Source of the DNA: Cognatundibacterium oligocarboniphilum
Lineage (GTDB): Bacteria > Pseudomonadota > Gammaproteobacteria > Burkholderiales > Burkholderiaceae_D
Direction: 5' to 3'
Length of the DNA stretch: 64,000 nucleotides
Assembly (NCBI RefSeq): GCF_013377855.1
Contig: NZ_JABXYJ010000001.1
Span: 1 to 64,000 of the forward strand
Shown here: positions 9,281-17,844 of the stretch, in pieces
Layout: each line of letters opens with the position of its first letter
How positions within the stretch are numbered: position 1 is the stretch's first letter
Made by a program: the position numbers and the translations under genes
Notes under the pieces: model-generated
Told to the model about the DNA's origin: nothing
Seen by the model: only the letters and a program-made list of their open reading frames with translations
The model's database searches: none

Positions 9281-9733
9281 TCAGCTACGGACGTTGGCCG
9301 CGATGAAAGTGAATATCTGCGCCGTCACGACAACGCGGGTCAATTGCAGGCGCAAGTCAATGAACCAATCGGGGACAGCGTAACTCTGATACAGTTTTTT
9401 ATCTATTTTGTAGGCAGCGATAAAGCCGGCAACCTGTACCAGAAAACCAAACAGCATGTTTCCTAATGAGCACCAGGCAATCAGCGTAGGAATCACGCCC
9501 CAGATCAGGGCTTTTTTAGTTTCCTCGTCATCCTTGCCGTCCGCCATGATAGTGACGCCCCAGTGGACACCGCCCAGAAAAGACAGAATCACAATGCCGT
9601 AAGCCAGCTGCGCCTTGATGAAATATCCGAGCCAGTCCGGATGCACCAGCCAGCATGCCAGTGTCAGTAAAACGAAAGGAACCAACCCGAGGAAACCGAG
9701 GCGGATGACCAGTTTTTGATTCAGTTTATGCAT
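9281..9733 (-). CDS. DUF3429 family membrane protein
   Basis: A 150-residue integral membrane protein with about four hydrophobic helices: residues 9-30, 40-62 (including the conserved FLGGVHWG), 75-95 and 96-112. FLGGVHWG and WCSLGN are typical of the DUF3429 family, whose function is not established. It sits alone between the M61 peptidase and the MobA-like gene, all on the minus strand, with a 53-base gap to the peptidase start. Confidence 0.8.
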   Translation of the reverse strand: MHKLNQKLVIRLGFLGLVPFVLLTLACWLVHPDWLGYFIKAQLAYGIVILSFLGGVHWGVTIMADGKDDEETKKALIWGVIPTLIAWCSLGNMLFGFLVQVAGFIAAYKIDKKLYQSYAVPDWFIDLRLQLTRVVVTAQIFTFIAANVRS

Positions 9734-9889
9734 ACCATTCCGCTACTATGTGTGCCGCTACCGATTTTTATGTCACCCGGTTTGCTGCGGCTGTCACGAC
9801 AAAAGAACGCTATTTTAAGAGGAAATCGGAGACTTAGATATATCTGCGGCTAAATCACTCTCCGGAATGGTGTTTTCCGCCGTACTGGT

Positions 9890-10489
9890 TCAGCCCTTAA
9901 CAGAAGGAAATATCAGGTCTGCCGGCACATCGACATCATGCAGAATACCAGCATCATCGACATCGACAGCAGTGACCATGGCATGTGACAGCACATGGCG
10001 TGCGCCCTGATCACCGCTCAATTGCAGCAATTCAGGCAAGTGTGTTCTGGAGAATCCGACCGGATTTCCCCGTCGCCTCTGAAACACCGGCGCCGCAATA
10101 TCGGCACCGTTTAGCAAGCGATCACGCAGGGCGGCAATCGTCGCAGGCCGGACAAATGGCATATCTGCCAAAGCAATGATCCATCCGGTGCTGTGTATTG
10201 TGTCACGCAGCGCGCAAGTCAGCGATGCCGCCATGCCGCTGTCTGCCTCTTCGCAAACCAGCGTGCGAAACCCATGCTGCGCCATTTCACGCAGCAGATC
10301 TGAATTACCGGAACGCACAACCACAACCACTTCGGGCAAGACAGACCGCAAATGCAGCGCGCTGGTCAGCACGACCGTCCGACCATCCGGCAATAACTGC
10401 ATCAGCTTGTCGCTGGCACCGGACTGGTCATAGCGACGCCCTCGCCCTGCGGCCAGCAAAATCCCTGTGCAGGGCACGGAAAAGGGCAT
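9890..10489 (-). CDS. MobA-like nucleotidyltransferase family protein
   Basis: A 199-residue NTP-transferase-fold protein of the molybdenum cofactor cytidylyl/guanylyltransferase group (MocA/MobA-like). The N-terminal nucleotide-binding loop reads LLAAGRGRRYDQSG with DKLMQ after it, and ALADMPFV carries the metal-binding Asp. Such proteins transfer a nucleotide to molybdopterin for molybdoenzymes such as xanthine dehydrogenase, but no molybdoenzyme gene is nearby, so the substrate is uncertain. It starts five bases after the dsbC stop and is probably the last gene of an operon with dsbC and the flavin monooxygenase. Confidence 0.8.
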   Translation of the reverse strand: MPFSVPCTGILLAAGRGRRYDQSGASDKLMQLLPDGRTVVLTSALHLRSVLPEVVVVVRSGNSDLLREMAQHGFRTLVCEEADSGMAASLTCALRDTIHSTGWIIALADMPFVRPATIAALRDRLLNGADIAAPVFQRRRGNPVGFSRTHLPELLQLSGDQGARHVLSHAMVTAVDVDDAGILHDVDVPADLIFPSVKG

Positions 10490-10494
10490 CTGAA

Positions 10495-11238
10495 TCAGTT
10501 GACTTTGACGTTGTGCAGGCTGGCAAATTTTTCCTCCAGCCCTTTAGCATCCAGTGCACCGGGTACGCGTGAGCCATCTGCAAAGAAAATAGCCGGCGTG
10601 CCATTTACCCGCAGCTTTTGTCCCAGCGCGAGAATCTTGTCGTTCGGCGTGACGCAGTTAGACTGTGCCGGTGCTGCGGCTTTACCGTTCAGCATCCAGT
10701 CTTCCCATGCTTTATTGCGATCGGCAGAACACCAGATATTTTTTGATTTGACGGCGGAATCTTCCGACAGAATATTGTACATAAAGGTATAAACTGTAAT
10801 ATTGTCCATACCAGCCAACGTCTTGCGCAGGCGCTTGCAATAACCGCAGTTCGGATCCTCAAACACGGCAATCACGCGTTTGCCATCCCCTTTGACCATC
10901 TTCAACGCCGATTCCAGCGGCAAATCAGAAAATTTCACCCGGCTCAGATCATCGGTTCTGGCTTTGGTGTAATTGACGCCATTTTTTGCATCAATCACAT
11001 TGCCGATGAACAGATACTGGGCTTTTTCATCCGTATACAAAACCTCTGAGCCGACCCTGACTTCATACAATCCCGCATACGGCGTTTTAGTAACCGAATC
11101 GACTTTAATCCCGTCTGCCAGGCGCGGTTCAACCAGTTTTTTAACGGCGGTTTCCTGCGGTGTCTGTGCAATGGTCAATCCGGTACCAACCAGCATCACA
11201 GCAGCGCTCATGGCAACAATATAGTGCTTCAGTTTCAT
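10495..11238 (-). CDS. dsbC: Thiol:disulfide interchange protein DsbC
   Basis: A periplasmic disulfide isomerase that corrects wrongly paired cysteines. The 247-residue precursor has a signal peptide (MKLKHYIVAMSAAVMLVGTG, cleavage likely after residue 25), an N-terminal dimerisation domain and a thioredoxin-fold domain with active site CGYC at residues 131-134 (FEDPNCGYC). The conserved cis-proline lies in GTPAIFF. A further Cys pair (IWCSADR and SNCVT) matches the structural disulfide of E. coli DsbC. AAGGA precedes the ATG. It follows the flavin monooxygenase gene by ten bases. Confidence 0.95.
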   Translation of the reverse strand: MKLKHYIVAMSAAVMLVGTGLTIAQTPQETAVKKLVEPRLADGIKVDSVTKTPYAGLYEVRVGSEVLYTDEKAQYLFIGNVIDAKNGVNYTKARTDDLSRVKFSDLPLESALKMVKGDGKRVIAVFEDPNCGYCKRLRKTLAGMDNITVYTFMYNILSEDSAVKSKNIWCSADRNKAWEDWMLNGKAAAPAQSNCVTPNDKILALGQKLRVNGTPAIFFADGSRVPGALDAKGLEEKFASLHNVKVN

Positions 11239-11248
11239 TCAATATCCT

Positions 11249-12454
11249 TCATTTTCCCATAGCATGAGCAATTAATTGATTCTTTAAGACGGGCAATCTG
11301 TTGAGTAAGTTCAACCCCAGATTGCGTACCAGCCGCACCGGCGTCAGGTCAGAACCAAACAGCCGCGACAATCCATCGGTCGCGGCCTGCATTAATAGCA
11401 CCTGTTCTTTGCGCGCCCTGCGGTAACGTTCCAGCAAACGCGCTTCGCCGCAATCCCGGTAGGACTCGCGTTCTTTTAATATCTGCAACAGGCACGCAAC
11501 ATCACCAAATCCGAGATTCATTCCATGTCCTGCCAGCGGATGCACCACATGCGCAGCATCGCCGATTAATGCAACCCGCTCAGCAATCATCTGATGCGGG
11601 CGCATCAGAGTCAGCGGAAATGCTTTAATATTTTCCGGAAATACCGGCGTCAGATGTCCCAGCGCAGGCAGGCAATATGCTTCCAGCCGCTCAACCAGCA
11701 CCGGCAATGGCTCTTGCATCAGCGTGTCAGCCAGCGCATCCGGTGCCGACCAGACCAGTGAGACGCGATTGCCGGGCAACGGCAGCAGGGCAATAATGCC
11801 CTGATCTTCAATAAACCACTGATGTGCAACGCCGTGATGCGGCTTTTCACTTTCAAAATTCGTGACCACGCCCTTCTGTCCATAAGAACGGTAATCCAGA
11901 CCAATATCACACTGCCCCCTGACCCAGGATTGTGCGCCATCAGCGCCGACAATCAGCTGGGCCCGGATCATCCGGCCATCGTCCAGCGTCAGTTCAGCAG
12001 CATCTGCCCCCGCTGCCAGTTTTTTTGCAGCACCCTGCAGCAGATGCAAATTCTGCGTGAATCGCATTGCCATATCGAGTGCCCGGTTAAGATTCTTATC
12101 CTCCACAATCCAGGCCAGCTCATCACTGCGCGCACCATAGGCATCAAACACCAGCTTACCGGCATCCTGAACTGCACCATCCGGCTGACAACCGTACACT
12201 TCCATGCCATGAACGGCAGCAACACGTTGCAAATCCATGCCGTCCCAGACCTTCAGCGCAGCCAGTAAGTCCTGCGCCACATGATTCAATGCAAAAACCC
12301 GCACATCCCAGTCTGCATCCACGGCTGGCGATACCCGATCACGCCCCAGCACAACCACCCGCAAACCCGCCTGCGCCAAGCCCAAAGCAGCCGCCTTACC
12401 AATTGCGCCATTGCCAACGATGCAAATATCGCAATCAACCCTTTTATCTGTCAT
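11249..12454 (-). CDS. UbiH/UbiF/VisC-type FAD-dependent monooxygenase
   Basis: A 401-residue flavoprotein hydroxylase of the ubiquinone-biosynthesis type. It has the N-terminal FAD-binding GxGxxG (CIVGNGAIGKAAALGLAQAG), the middle DG motif (LIVGADGAQSWVRGQ) and the GD motif (RVALIGDAAHVVHPLAGHGMNLGFGD). Such enzymes add hydroxyl groups to the ubiquinone ring; which position (UbiH, UbiF, UbiI or UbiM type) cannot be told from sequence by eye. It appears to be the first gene of an operon with dsbC and the MobA-like gene and diverges from tRNA-Phe. Confidence 0.88.
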   Translation of the reverse strand: MTDKRVDCDICIVGNGAIGKAAALGLAQAGLRVVVLGRDRVSPAVDADWDVRVFALNHVAQDLLAALKVWDGMDLQRVAAVHGMEVYGCQPDGAVQDAGKLVFDAYGARSDELAWIVEDKNLNRALDMAMRFTQNLHLLQGAAKKLAAGADAAELTLDDGRMIRAQLIVGADGAQSWVRGQCDIGLDYRSYGQKGVVTNFESEKPHHGVAHQWFIEDQGIIALLPLPGNRVSLVWSAPDALADTLMQEPLPVLVERLEAYCLPALGHLTPVFPENIKAFPLTLMRPHQMIAERVALIGDAAHVVHPLAGHGMNLGFGDVACLLQILKERESYRDCGEARLLERYRRARKEQVLLMQAATDGLSRLFGSDLTPVRLVRNLGLNLLNRLPVLKNQLIAHAMGK

Positions 12455-12609
12455 AGCAATTCATCCTGCCCGGAAACAAGACCCCCATTATACGGCACCA
12501 GCGAACGCCCCTCCGATGCGCCAAATCAATACCCCACCACCCCTGCCAGAAATTTTTCTGTCCACGAGACTTGCCAAACACAACGTCAGTCTCTATAATG
12601 CGTGGTCTT

Positions 12610-12685
12610 GGCCTGGTAGCTCAGTCGGTAGAGCAGAGGATTGAAAATCCTTGTGTCGGTGGTTCGATTCCGCCCCGGGCCACCA
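12610..12685 (+). tRNA. tRNA-Phe (GAA)
   Basis: A 76-nucleotide cloverleaf with an encoded CCA end. The acceptor stem GGCCTGG pairs with CCGGGCC (one G-T wobble). The D arm reads GCTCAGTCGGTAGAGC, the anticodon loop TTGAAAA gives GAA, and the T arm contains GGTTCGATTCC. Its last 19 bases are the start of the 22-bp repeat used as the integration site of the downstream element, so the present 3' end was supplied or rebuilt by the integration. Confidence 0.98.
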
Positions 12686-12688
12686 AGA
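12667..12688 (+). repeat. attL of the tRNA-Phe element
   Basis: A 22-bp segment at the tRNA-Phe 3' end (ATTCCGCCCC through CCACCAAGA), identical to 30191-30212. It includes the 3' half of the T stem, the acceptor strand and CCA, plus three bases beyond. Confidence 0.93.
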
Positions 12689-12733
12689 TTTTAAGTTGTT
12701 GATCTGATTGAGGTTTCTGACCTTCAAAATATC

Positions 12734-12755
12734 AGGTGTTCCAAACAGGTGTTCC
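12734..12755. repeat. Tandem AGGTGTTCC motifs at the left end
   Basis: Two exact copies of AGGTGTTCC (12734-12742 and 12747-12755), 13 bases apart, lie between attL and the integrase start. The same motif occurs at the right end. Their place fits arm-type binding sites for the integrase, and they could also control int expression because they lie just upstream of its ATG. Confidence 0.5.
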
Positions 12756-12777
12756 ACCTCACATTGAGGTGATACCG

Positions 12778-14397
12778 ATGAAACTAGCATCCCATCTACG
12801 CCGTTCTCGACACGGCGTTTTTTATTTCCGAATCGTTTTTCCGCAAATTCTCGCTACCATTCTTGGTCAGCCTGAACTCAATCGCTCCCTGTCTACCCGT
12901 TGCCCCAAAACAGCAAGGCTTACGGGCTACCAACTTTCTGGCACAATGCTACCATTGATTACCAGATTGGCACGACTTATGACCATTGATCCAGACAGCC
13001 TTGATCCCGATAGTATTAAAAAACTGATTGTGGAAGGACTCACTATTGGAAAGGATGGCAGTATTTCTGCTGCTCGTATTCAAACAAACGATAATCCACA
13101 GATCGCCCAAGAAGAACTGAAAAACTTCGCTCTGTTCTTGCATGCCAGTCGTGGCGAGCAACCAGCTTCGCCAACGCCACCAACGGAGGCACTAAAAATA
13201 GAAGCGCAAAAATTAAAAGCCGAAATTACTCAATTCGCTCCTGCACTTCCAACCAAACCAAGTACGTTGAAAGATGCCTTTGATTCATATCTACTTTCCA
13301 AAAAAGGCATTGCCGCTGCGACTAAAAAATCCTATACCGAAAGCCTAGAATTATTCGGCATGATGATGGGTGGCAATCATCGTATGGTGCATGAGATCAG
13401 TCGTCGGGAATGTACGGATTTTAATGAAGCACTTTCACACATTCCTCTACATGCAAAAAAACGAAATATCAAAATTGGTACAGCGTCTGAAATACTGCTC
13501 AATCCACCAACTGTGCTTGATGACAGCGGCAATCCTACTTCACCAGAAACGATTTCCGCTAGAACTTGCAACGATCATTTGACCAATGTATCTGGATTTT
13601 TTTCATGGGCAATCAAAGCGGGACGTTGTTTTGAACCGAATCCGTTTGAAGATTCTGTCCGCCATTCTGATGGCGAAATTGATGGTGGCGCAGAAGCCTT
13701 CCAGCAAGAAGAACTCATTAAAATCTTTGATAGCACCACGTTTATGAAAGCGAAACGACCCCATCAATTTTGGGGACCATTGCTGCTTTTATTTACGGGT
13801 GCTCGCGCCAACGAAATTGCCTGCCTTGATCTGGATGACATCATCATTGAAAACGGCATTCGCTGTATTTCGATTAAACATCGCCCCAGAAAGAAACCCG
13901 ACACGATTGAGCACAGGATAGAAACCAAGCGACTCAAAAATGCACAATCAAAAAGAACGATCCCATTACATCCAACAATATGGGAAATTGGTTTTGATGA
14001 CTATCTGGCAGATCTAAGGTCACTTGGTGCGACACGGCTTTTCCCGAACCTACCTATGGATTCCAGAGAAAAACGAGAACGCAATTTATCTAGGGACGTG
14101 AATAATTATCTCGAAAAAATTGGCGTACATGTTCCGCGCACAAAAGTTTTGCACAGTTTCCGCGACACGGTATCCGACGCATTAGGCACAAGTGATCTAG
14201 ATGCTGTTCGTGCTGACCAATGGACAGGACATGCGCCTGTCGGCATTAAAGCAAAACACTATCGCAGTAAAGCATCTGCCGATGTACAGGCAAGGGATGC
14301 ATTCTCGGCGTTGGATTTTCCATTCATTCGTTTTGATACATTGAAATATCGAAAAGGTTGGTGGAACGAATGGTTGGCAAAAAATATGGTTCCGTGA
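12778..14397 (+). CDS. Tyrosine site-specific integrase
   Basis: A 539-residue tyrosine recombinase that would integrate and excise the element at tRNA-Phe. The N-terminus (MKLASHLRRSRHGVFYFRIVFP) resembles the DUF6538-type head found on many such integrases. A SAM-like core-binding region follows at about residues 165-280. The catalytic domain shows box I Arg in FTGARANEIACLDL, HSFRD (His and Arg of box II), WTGHAP, and the nucleophile Tyr in KHYRS. The ATG at 12778 has GAGGTG seven bases upstream. It begins 90 bases after attL and reads into the element, the usual layout. Confidence 0.95.
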   Translation: MKLASHLRRSRHGVFYFRIVFPQILATILGQPELNRSLSTRCPKTARLTGYQLSGTMLPLITRLARLMTIDPDSLDPDSIKKLIVEGLTIGKDGSISAARIQTNDNPQIAQEELKNFALFLHASRGEQPASPTPPTEALKIEAQKLKAEITQFAPALPTKPSTLKDAFDSYLLSKKGIAAATKKSYTESLELFGMMMGGNHRMVHEISRRECTDFNEALSHIPLHAKKRNIKIGTASEILLNPPTVLDDSGNPTSPETISARTCNDHLTNVSGFFSWAIKAGRCFEPNPFEDSVRHSDGEIDGGAEAFQQEELIKIFDSTTFMKAKRPHQFWGPLLLLFTGARANEIACLDLDDIIIENGIRCISIKHRPRKKPDTIEHRIETKRLKNAQSKRTIPLHPTIWEIGFDDYLADLRSLGATRLFPNLPMDSREKRERNLSRDVNNYLEKIGVHVPRTKVLHSFRDTVSDALGTSDLDAVRADQWTGHAPVGIKAKHYRSKASADVQARDAFSALDFPFIRFDTLKYRKGWWNEWLAKNMVP

Positions 14398-14445
14398 ATA
14401 AATTTATCCATCGCTAGGCAAACCAAAAATCCCGATGAATTTATA

Positions 14446-14467
14446 GCCTACCGCCAAAGCGGTAGGC
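14446..14467. repeat. GCCTACCGC hairpin, copy 1
   Basis: GCCTACCGC and GCGGTAGGC form a perfect nine-pair stem with loop CAAA, 48 bases after the integrase stop and 15 bases before the next gene. Two related hairpins with loop TGGT occur elsewhere in the element. Confidence 0.7.
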
Positions 14468-15098
14468 ACGATAAAACAATATATGACACCACTAGAATTT
14501 TTACTTAAGCTCAAACAATTATCACCTGACACACAGATTGGCATGGCTCATCTCGGTGCAATTTTCGAGATGTTATCACCAGTGATCATACGAAAATCTT
14601 CTCCAAATTATTCGCCTTCTCTATCAGCACGTCTGACAAATGAAACTGCATTAGGAGAATGGTTGGGAGAACCAATTGCAACGATTGAACAATGGCGCAT
14701 TCAAGGCTTGCCTTCTACTTCAATAAAATATCGTTTGGGGTCTGTTTACGATTGGATTATTGCTCATATCGTGCCCATGTTTTCTGCACCTGTGAATGCT
14801 AAGAACCAATCTGATGTTGACCTTGGCAACCTTGCTGAAACATGGCAAATGCAAATTCCTGTGATGAAGGTCGATGATCAATTGGTTGGTTTTTTCAGGT
14901 CAGTAAGATCGGAATGTGAGCCTTCACAATATTCATTAGTCGAGATCCCCACCTTGTCATTTCACCCTTCCGAAATGACAAAAGAAACGATTTCATCTAT
15001 CAATGAATCACTCATTGCACATGGTGAGTTCGACGTCTCCCCACATTTGAGTAGCATAAGGAATTAGAGTCTAATCCTATCTGTTAAGGAGATTAGAC

Positions 15099-15362
15099 AT
15101 GAAGAAGCGTTTTTCAGAAGAACAGATCATCGGTTTCTTGCGCGAAGCGGAAGCTGGATTACCACTCAAAGAGCTATGCCGACTGCATGGATTCTCAGAG
15201 GCGAGTTTCTATCTTTGGCGTAGCAAGTTTGGCGGCATGAGCATATCCGACGCCAAGCGACTCAAGGAATTGGAAGCCGAGAACGCGAGACTCAAGCGCA
15301 TGCTGGCGAATTCCTTGCTGGAAAATGAAATCACGAAAGAGGCACTACAAAAAAAGTGGTGA
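15099..15362 (+). CDS. IS3-family transposase OrfA
   Basis: An 87-residue DNA-binding protein with an N-terminal helix-turn-helix ([20 protein letters not shown] through [16 protein letters not shown]) and a C-terminal leucine-zipper-like coiled coil (about residues 50-80, [14 protein letters not shown]). It binds the IS ends and forms the N-terminal part of the OrfAB fusion transposase. Near its end is A-AAA-AAG (15349-15356), a classic -1 slippage sequence that would join it to OrfB. Confidence 0.95.
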   Translation: MKKRFSEEQIIGFLREAEAGLPLKELCRLHGFSEASFYLWRSKFGGMSISDAKRLKELEAENARLKRMLANSLLENEITKEALQKKW

Positions 15363-16219
15363 CCGCACCAGCACGACGTGATCTGGTGCGGCATATGGTT
15401 CAACGAGGGCTAAGCGAACGCCATGCGCTGCGCATTGCAGACATGAGTGCCAGCGCGTTGCGTTATGAGCCTCGTGCGGATAAAAATGGTGCTCTGAGAG
15501 ATCGCATCATCGAACTCGCACACCGCCATCGCCGTTACGGCTCCGGGATGATCTATTTGAAGCTTCGTCAGGCGGGCTTGCAAATCAATCATAAGCGTGT
15601 TGAGCGACTCTATTCGCAATGCGGCCTCCAGGTAAAACGTCGCAAACGCAAGAAGGTGTCGGTATCTGATCGGCAACCATTGATTCGGCCGGATGCTGCC
15701 AATCAAGTCTGGTCAATGGACTTTGTGTTCGATCGGACTGCCGAAGGCCGTGCGGTCAAGTGTTTGACCATCGTGGATGATGCTACGCATGAGTCGGTTG
15801 CTGTCGTGGCAGAACGCGCTATTGGAGGATATCCTTTGACGCGGATGTTAGATCGATTAGGTTTCAAGCGAGGTCTTCCCAAGATCATTCGAACTGACAA
15901 TGGCAAAGAATTCTGCAGTCGTGCCATGTTGACCTGGGCACACCGTCGAGGAGTGCAACTTCGACAGATCGAGCCGGGCAAACCGAATCAAAACGCGTAC
16001 ATCGAGTCATTTAATGGAAGATTACGAGATGAATGTCTCAACGAACACTGGTTCGTCAGCTTGGCCCATGCCCGCACTGTAATTGAACGCTGGCGGAGGG
16101 AATACAACGAGGAACGACCGAAGAAATCCTTGGGTGGGCTGACGCCATCAGCCTACGCTAGGCAACTGGCCACGAAAGCGGCTACATTAACCCCTGACTC
16201 TAAAGCCGGTTGCTACTGA
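15356..16219 (+). CDS. IS3-family transposase OrfB (DDE)
   Basis: The catalytic part of the transposase, about 287 residues, normally made as an OrfAB fusion by -1 frameshifting at the A7 run. A HTH_21-type segment ([21 protein letters not shown]) precedes the rve integrase core. The DDE triad is visible as [15 protein letters not shown] and [21 protein letters not shown], the last being the IS3-type DD(35)E signature. The frame begins with GTG codons. It is complete, so the element may be active. Confidence 0.95.
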   Translation: MVTAPARRDLVRHMVQRGLSERHALRIADMSASALRYEPRADKNGALRDRIIELAHRHRRYGSGMIYLKLRQAGLQINHKRVERLYSQCGLQVKRRKRKKVSVSDRQPLIRPDAANQVWSMDFVFDRTAEGRAVKCLTIVDDATHESVAVVAERAIGGYPLTRMLDRLGFKRGLPKIIRTDNGKEFCSRAMLTWAHRRGVQLRQIEPGKPNQNAYIESFNGRLRDECLNEHWFVSLAHARTVIERWRREYNEERPKKSLGGLTPSAYARQLATKAATLTPDSKAGCY

Positions 16220-16823
16220 ATACGGGGAAACGTCGAGTTCAGCGTTGCGGTTGTTGAGTCTGCTGTCGAAGCAAGAGCGATTTATGATAAGTGGAAAGAC
16301 ATCGCCATGCCTGAAGTGTTGCTGCAATTTTTCAGGTCAGCGCTTTTGCATAACGAAGAATTAGCCAAGACAATCGCTAGCGAACTCGAGCCTGAACTGA
16401 TTCGCAAGGGCTTCAACATCACTCAATGGTTTTGGCAACAGGTAGTAGAAAATGACTTCTGTTCGCTCAAAGAGAATGCGTTGATTTATGCATTTGAACA
16501 AACTGAAGAATATGGAATCAATTTAAATCAACTTTGCCATATTTACGACGATCAACGACAAGAACTGTTTCACGGCAATTGTTCCCATCTGTTAGCCGAT
16601 ACCAAGGGCGACTTATACCAAATTCGACCATATGAACAATGTACACCCAGCTTTGACCGTTTGCTTAATTGTGTTCTTAATTTAGGTCTCAGCGCCGACA
16701 AAAAAAATAACCATCAAATGACTGCACGGCAAATTGCAAGTTCCGTTGAAGAAAAATACGGTCAAGGACAAAGCATATTCAAAAATTTCATCGCAAAATA
16801 CGAACTCAAAGAAAAATTTAAAG

Positions 16824-17696
16824 CTACTTTAGAACCGAAGAATTCCAAAACGAAAAAACAGCCTCTGTAGAGTCTGGTAGATCGGTGTTTTTTTCACCTT
16901 TTCTATTTGCAGTTCGTTTTTTTGTTGGCTTGTATATTTCAGAAAATATTTTCGCTGCTAGATTCGCCTGCCCCTGCATCAAGTAATGTCTCACAGCAAT
17001 AGCGCGAATCAAAAAGCAAATATGCTCATAAATTCCATGGGTCTCTAAAACTTGGACATACGGTCCAGTCAATAAGCACTGTAATAAATATTCGGTCGCT
17101 TCTTCCCCCTCTCGCACCAGCATACTCAATCGCCAGATAGCGATAGCTGCTGCCAAAAATCTTAGTTCAGGAGTCACCTGAAATTCATCCATGTAAGCTT
17201 GAACAGGATTATTTTGTTCAAACAAATAGGCACGCTTTAACCGAATATCCGCCCATGTGTCCGTTGCACAGAAAATCGTAGCAATGCGATCTATCCGCTC
17301 ATGATGCCCTTCCTCCCTAGCTGTCTGCAAACGGGGAATGACATCTTCAATAACCGTCCAGAATTCATCATAACAATCCTGGAATAGCATCCAAAGAGAT
17401 ACACAGCCACCTTGATCTTCGGGACCGAATTCAAAAACAAAACGCGACATCCTTACAGGTGGGTAGGCATGAACAGCATTTCTGATCATTTCAGATGGTA
17501 CGTGAACTCCCGACAAATACCGTCCAAAACGAACCACCATACCCTCAATGGTAGGAATAGCTTTTAATAGCCCTATATCACTGCTCACACCCGTTCTACG
17601 TTTGAGATCACTCACCCATGCAGCAGCTCGCATTGAATTAAAAACGCTCAATTGACTATTCTTGGTGCTTCTTTTATCACCTTTTTTACTTGTCAT
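16824..17696 (-). CDS. Hypothetical protein, unknown family
   Basis: A 290-residue protein with no family I recognise. It has a basic N-terminus (MTSKKGDKRSTKNSQ), a mostly helical middle with Trp- and Cys-containing segments, and a Lys/Arg-rich stretch (PTKKRTANRKGEKNTD) near the C-terminus. There is no signal peptide or clear membrane helix. Its 3' end overlaps the interrupted gene (to 16870) by 47 bases in the opposite direction. It diverges from the ParB/MT-A70 gene, with 148 AT-rich bases between. Confidence 0.7.
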   Translation of the reverse strand: MTSKKGDKRSTKNSQLSVFNSMRAAAWVSDLKRRTGVSSDIGLLKAIPTIEGMVVRFGRYLSGVHVPSEMIRNAVHAYPPVRMSRFVFEFGPEDQGGCVSLWMLFQDCYDEFWTVIEDVIPRLQTAREEGHHERIDRIATIFCATDTWADIRLKRAYLFEQNNPVQAYMDEFQVTPELRFLAAAIAIWRLSMLVREGEEATEYLLQCLLTGPYVQVLETHGIYEHICFLIRAIAVRHYLMQGQANLAAKIFSEIYKPTKKRTANRKGEKNTDLPDSTEAVFSFWNSSVLK

Positions 17697-17844
17697 TCGG
17701 TTGTCTCACATAGTGAAAATCTCAAAGGGGTGGCTGGAAATCGCAAAAATCCAGCCAATTATTAAAAATTTCCGCAAATGTTTTAATCACACCATCGAAT
17801 CAGCGCTGACGAGATAGAAATTAAACCTAACTTACGGAGAATTT

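Larger units (their letters stand above)
15034..16232 (+). mobile_element. IS3-family insertion sequence (IS407-group-like)
   Basis: A 1199-bp element with imperfect terminal inverted repeats (left CGTCTCCCCACATTTGAG, right end on the other strand CGTTTCCCCGTATTCAG), flanked by a 4-bp TCGA direct repeat (15030-15033 and 16233-16236). It carries orfA and orfB in overlapping frames. Length, 4-bp duplication and OrfA sequence fit the IS407 group of the IS3 family. Intact frames and an exact duplication point to a recent insertion. Confidence 0.93.
14483..16870 (+). pseudogene. Unknown gene interrupted by an IS3-family element
   Basis: Two pieces, 14483-15033 and 16237-16870, join in one frame when the insertion and one copy of its TCGA duplication are removed. 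The rebuilt gene has 395 codons (394 residues), starting MTPLEFLLKL and ending TKKQPL. I do not recognise the family: there are no membrane segments or signal peptide, the first part includes an element like a DNA-binding helix pair (GEWLGEPIATIEQWRIQGLP), and the end is rich in Lys. As it stands the first piece ends after five IS-encoded codon sets at 15067; the second could restart at the ATG at 16307 (187 residues). Its end overlaps the converging gene at 16824 by 47 bases. Confidence 0.8.

Noticed and set aside
12736-12777. Longer N-terminus for the integrase starting at 12736
   Set aside because: The first 14 codons overlap the repeat region and lack a ribosome site; the ATG at 12778 has GAGGTG at the right distance and begins the typical domain.
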